Assembly (NCBI GenBank): GCA_951799405.1
Contig: OX637362.1
Location: 11,890,493-11,954,492 of the forward strand
Origin: Agapetus fuscipes
Lineage: Eukaryota > Arthropoda > Insecta > Trichoptera > Glossosomatidae
Reading direction: 5' to 3'
Length of the DNA stretch: 64,000 bases
Position 1 is the first letter of the stretch, and every line of letters starts with the position of its first letter. A program made the translations under genes and the position numbers. The notes below the pieces were generated by a model. The model was not told where the DNA came from. It saw only the letters and a program-made list of their open reading frames with translations, and did not search any database. Of the stretch, positions 61,827 to 64,000 are shown in pieces.

Positions 61827-62321
61827 AAAACTTCGGTATAAAACATAAAAAAAACCTACAGTTAGATTTGAACATTTACGGTGTTATTGTCATACAGCAA
61901 AGCCGTGGCTCATCCGCAGTGAATTTTCCCTACATAAAGTCAATGATCCATAGATCACCTAGGCATCAAAAGTTTTGTGGATAGCACTGTTATTCTTTAA
62001 ATCTATGGGTAGTCTTTTAGTGTGTGGTATTTTTTCTTTTACGATCAGTAAAACACCGGACAGTTATATCTATGTGCTTGTAGTATGTATTAAAAATTCA
62101 AAAATACACACACATTTTGATATAAATGGTGTAAGGTACTTGTTGGCGGTAAAGATATCTACTGAAAGTGTTTGATTGGTCAATTATTGATGCGTGAGAT
62201 GCGATGGAAGTGATTTGAAATGTGTATGTGATAAAACAGTTGTTTTTACTGGTTAACAGTGTTTTTTTTTTCGAATAGGTGAGAACTTGTGCCTTAGGTT
62301 TATTTAAAATTTACTTTAAAT
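61827..62321. other. Unassigned stretch
   Basis: No frame with a domain. No repeat recognised. Confidence 0.4.
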
Positions 62322-62536
62322 CAAGGACGCCTTATAGGTTGGTATGAGGCTGACCACACATACTGTAAAACAAGGTTCACTTTGCTAATGTCAACCCTGT
62401 TTCAGGGAAGGTCTTTTAATTTGTATGTACACATTCAGCATTTGTAAGTGCAAGTTTTACACGTGTCTGTTTGTGGGCATGCATTTGATATGAGTTTTGA
62501 ATGTTAATATACCTTTGCAACTTAGATTATAGATTA
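62322..62536 (+). repeat. RB3 copy with an internal gap
   Basis: ACGCCTTATAGGTTGGTATG to CTTTGCAACTTAGATTATAG. About 40 bp are missing between GTTTCAGGGAAGGTC and TTTTAATTTGTATG. Confidence 0.8.
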
Positions 62537-62898
62537 TATACATATCCCTGCCTGCAATTTGATTAAAAATTTAATTCAGTTACGCCGATTATGTTAATAG
62601 TTATTGAATATTAATATTTGCCTGACTAAATCCAATATCCTCTATGCGAAACCCGTCTTGCCATACAAGTATACTGTGACGCTGTCTAATCAACAGCCCC
62701 CTTATGTAATCTTTTCTTTAAAACTCAGCGTTTACTGAGTTTACGTATGTAAGCTGAAAAAGCGACACTAGTGAGCGTTTATGCTTTTGTAGAAACTCCG
62801 CGGTTAAGTTTTGACGCAAATTTTTGTACAGTTATATGAAGTGTTGAGACGATCTAAGAGATTGGCCGGAGAAGGAATGCCATCTAGATGTATAATCA
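62537..62898. other. Unassigned stretch
   Basis: A short inverted repeat CTCAGCGTTTACTGAG lies at 62725-62740; nothing else. Confidence 0.4.
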
Positions 62899-63117
62899 AT
62901 GATCTAAGTTGAAAAGACAAATTAAAATTAAGATTCATATGAAATGTATTCCTACAAGAAGGCACGCGTAATTTTACGCTTACACATTCTGTATGTGTAC
63001 GTACAAAATTAACCAAACCTCACATGAGCATAAACCTTTACTGCCTTTTTATGAAACCGGGGTGTCATTGGCAAAAGTGAACCAAGTTTCTACAGCATGG
63101 GGGTCAGCCTCAATATA
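62899..63117 (-). repeat. RB3 copy, diverged
   Basis: TGATCTAAGTTGAAAAGAC, AGGCACGCGTAATTTTACGC, ATGAAACCGGGGTGTCATTGG, CAGCATGGGGGTCAGCCTC. Confidence 0.72.
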
Positions 63118-64000
63118 TAGCGTGAATGAATAAATTGTAGAAGAAAATGCATATGGAGAAGACAAGAAATATGGAACATTTTATAAGGATTGCGTTCAGT
63201 GCTAGGGTTCGATCCTCTACGAATTAATATTTCGAATTCGAACGACATCAAACTTCACATGAACCCTTTCGAGAATATTTTACACGTTTCTTGAATAGAA
63301 GTAAAGGAGTTCATAGAAAATACACACACATAAATGTATTCAATTTATTACATTAGATATAATTAATTATCAAAATTTTATTCGTGTCTATATTACAAAC
63401 ATCATTTCAAATAGATAAAAAACAGCCGTTCTCGAGTGATGCGAAACCAACGACCGTCATTTAATTTTTTATTATTACTATTATTTATGTCTATAATTAC
63501 TATTATTATACAAATATTACTCAAATTTCGGTAGCAGAATATTCATCACAACTCAAATATTAAACCACGCTACGTGACCGGTAAAGCTACCATGGTTTCC
63601 GATTACCGTCAGTTAGTCGGCGCTGAATACCATGGACAATCTGCAAGATGGGTTTTGATTTTATAAGGCACGTAGCCAGAGGTACGAATGTCGACAGGTC
63701 GTGACCCTAACCGGGAGTGGGTCATCGAGAAAAGGTCATGGATACGTTACCTTAAGGTATACCTTACCAGCGTTAGGTACAACATATATATGAGTCGTAT
63801 AAATGCAAACGCCGTCAACTCATTACGCGATGATTTTGAGAAAAATAAACTTGTAAACTTGTAAAACGACAACACCAGTTGGAGATGACGGCGTTTGCAC
63901 GAAATCATACTTTTTCAATTAAAATTACGAAGGATTAAGAGTGAGGTTTACATTATATCGCACACAGCAAATGATTTGTTACACTGCGCAGAATCAAATT
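63118..64000. other. Unassigned; inverted repeat near the end
   Basis: TGCAAACGCCGTCAAC (63803) and GATGACGGCGTTTGCA (63884) are inverted across about 65 bp that include AATAAA. This could be the edge of another foldback or LTR element running off the window. Confidence 0.35.

Noticed and set aside
1..64000. CRISPR arrays, operons, bacterial promoters or replication origins
   Set aside because: No regularly spaced identical repeats with unique spacers, no bacterial gene layout; the window is eukaryotic.

Overview
This window reads as insect (or at least arthropod) nuclear DNA that is almost wholly interspersed repeats. The evidence is AT-rich sequence with no operons, an intact BEL/Pao LTR retrotransposon, LINE fragments, tRNA-headed SINEs, palindromic MITEs and Penelope-type hammerhead motifs. 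I recognise no host protein-coding gene; one weak exon candidate and one short open frame are listed as doubtful. Order and species cannot be told from the sequence alone.

Local names. 'RB3' is a ~250 bp repeat that forms the 3' end of a LINE (LINE-B, C-terminal protein motif KKV..LDEMKEVCKDRKKWRLICN). It ends in a TTAGAT-type tandem tail and occurs about 40 times in both orientations, in at least two subfamilies (ATTC/GCAGACA type and AGCTCATATC/AAACAAACACG type). 'LINE-A' is a related element (C-term GSGHP) with a very short 3' UTR and an ACAGTT tail. 'SINE1' has a GATAGCTCAGTTGGTAGA head, 'SINE2' a GTCTAGTGGTAACAC head with a (TTA)n tail, and 'SINE3' a class II tRNA-like GTTATGGCCGAG head. 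'Repeat D' and 'repeat E' are unnamed families seen 4-6 and 2-3 times. 'MITE-X' (237-247 bp, TIR AGTACGAGTTGCAAAACTT) and 'MITE-Y' (~250 bp, TIR CGCACGTTTAATAATAAA) are palindromic. 'PLE unit' is a Penelope-like terminal fragment with a hammerhead ribozyme core and/or the end motif TTTCACTGTGT.

Layout. 1-12.2 kb: SINEs, RB3 copies and several PLE units. 11.65-12.08 kb: a LINE-A C-terminus expanded into in-frame 93 bp tandem repeats. 12.577-19.087 kb: a BEL/Pao element with a 1712-codon gag-pol frame and two LTRs identical by eye over 403 bp, inserted in an RB3 copy. 19-30 kb: RB3 copies, a large LINE-A fragment on the minus strand (21.8-23.0 kb), a diverged tandem duplication (23.6-24.05 kb) and a near-perfect 211 bp palindrome (27.48-27.69 kb). 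30.2-30.8 kb: a minisatellite split by an RB3 copy. 33-48 kb: many nested events, including a hAT-like MITE with a perfect 8 bp target duplication (41.58-41.81 kb) and a second copy holding a foldback element with an intact hammerhead (46.82-47.31 kb). 50-53 kb: MITE-Y copies and 15 bp tandem arrays, one pair inverted. 54.4-57.7 kb: a CR1-group LINE with endonuclease C-terminus, full reverse transcriptase and poly-A tail. 58-64 kb: mostly unassigned sequence, plus a palindrome with a hammerhead core at its apex (59.02-59.25 kb) and an LTR-like fragment.

There is no pathway here. The shared story is retrotransposition. LINE-B and LINE-A (or relatives) explain the tailed copies, the BEL element is structurally intact, and the PLE units carry self-cleaving RNA motifs, at least five with the invariant core preserved. 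Copy boundaries are read by eye and are usually good to within about 10 bp.
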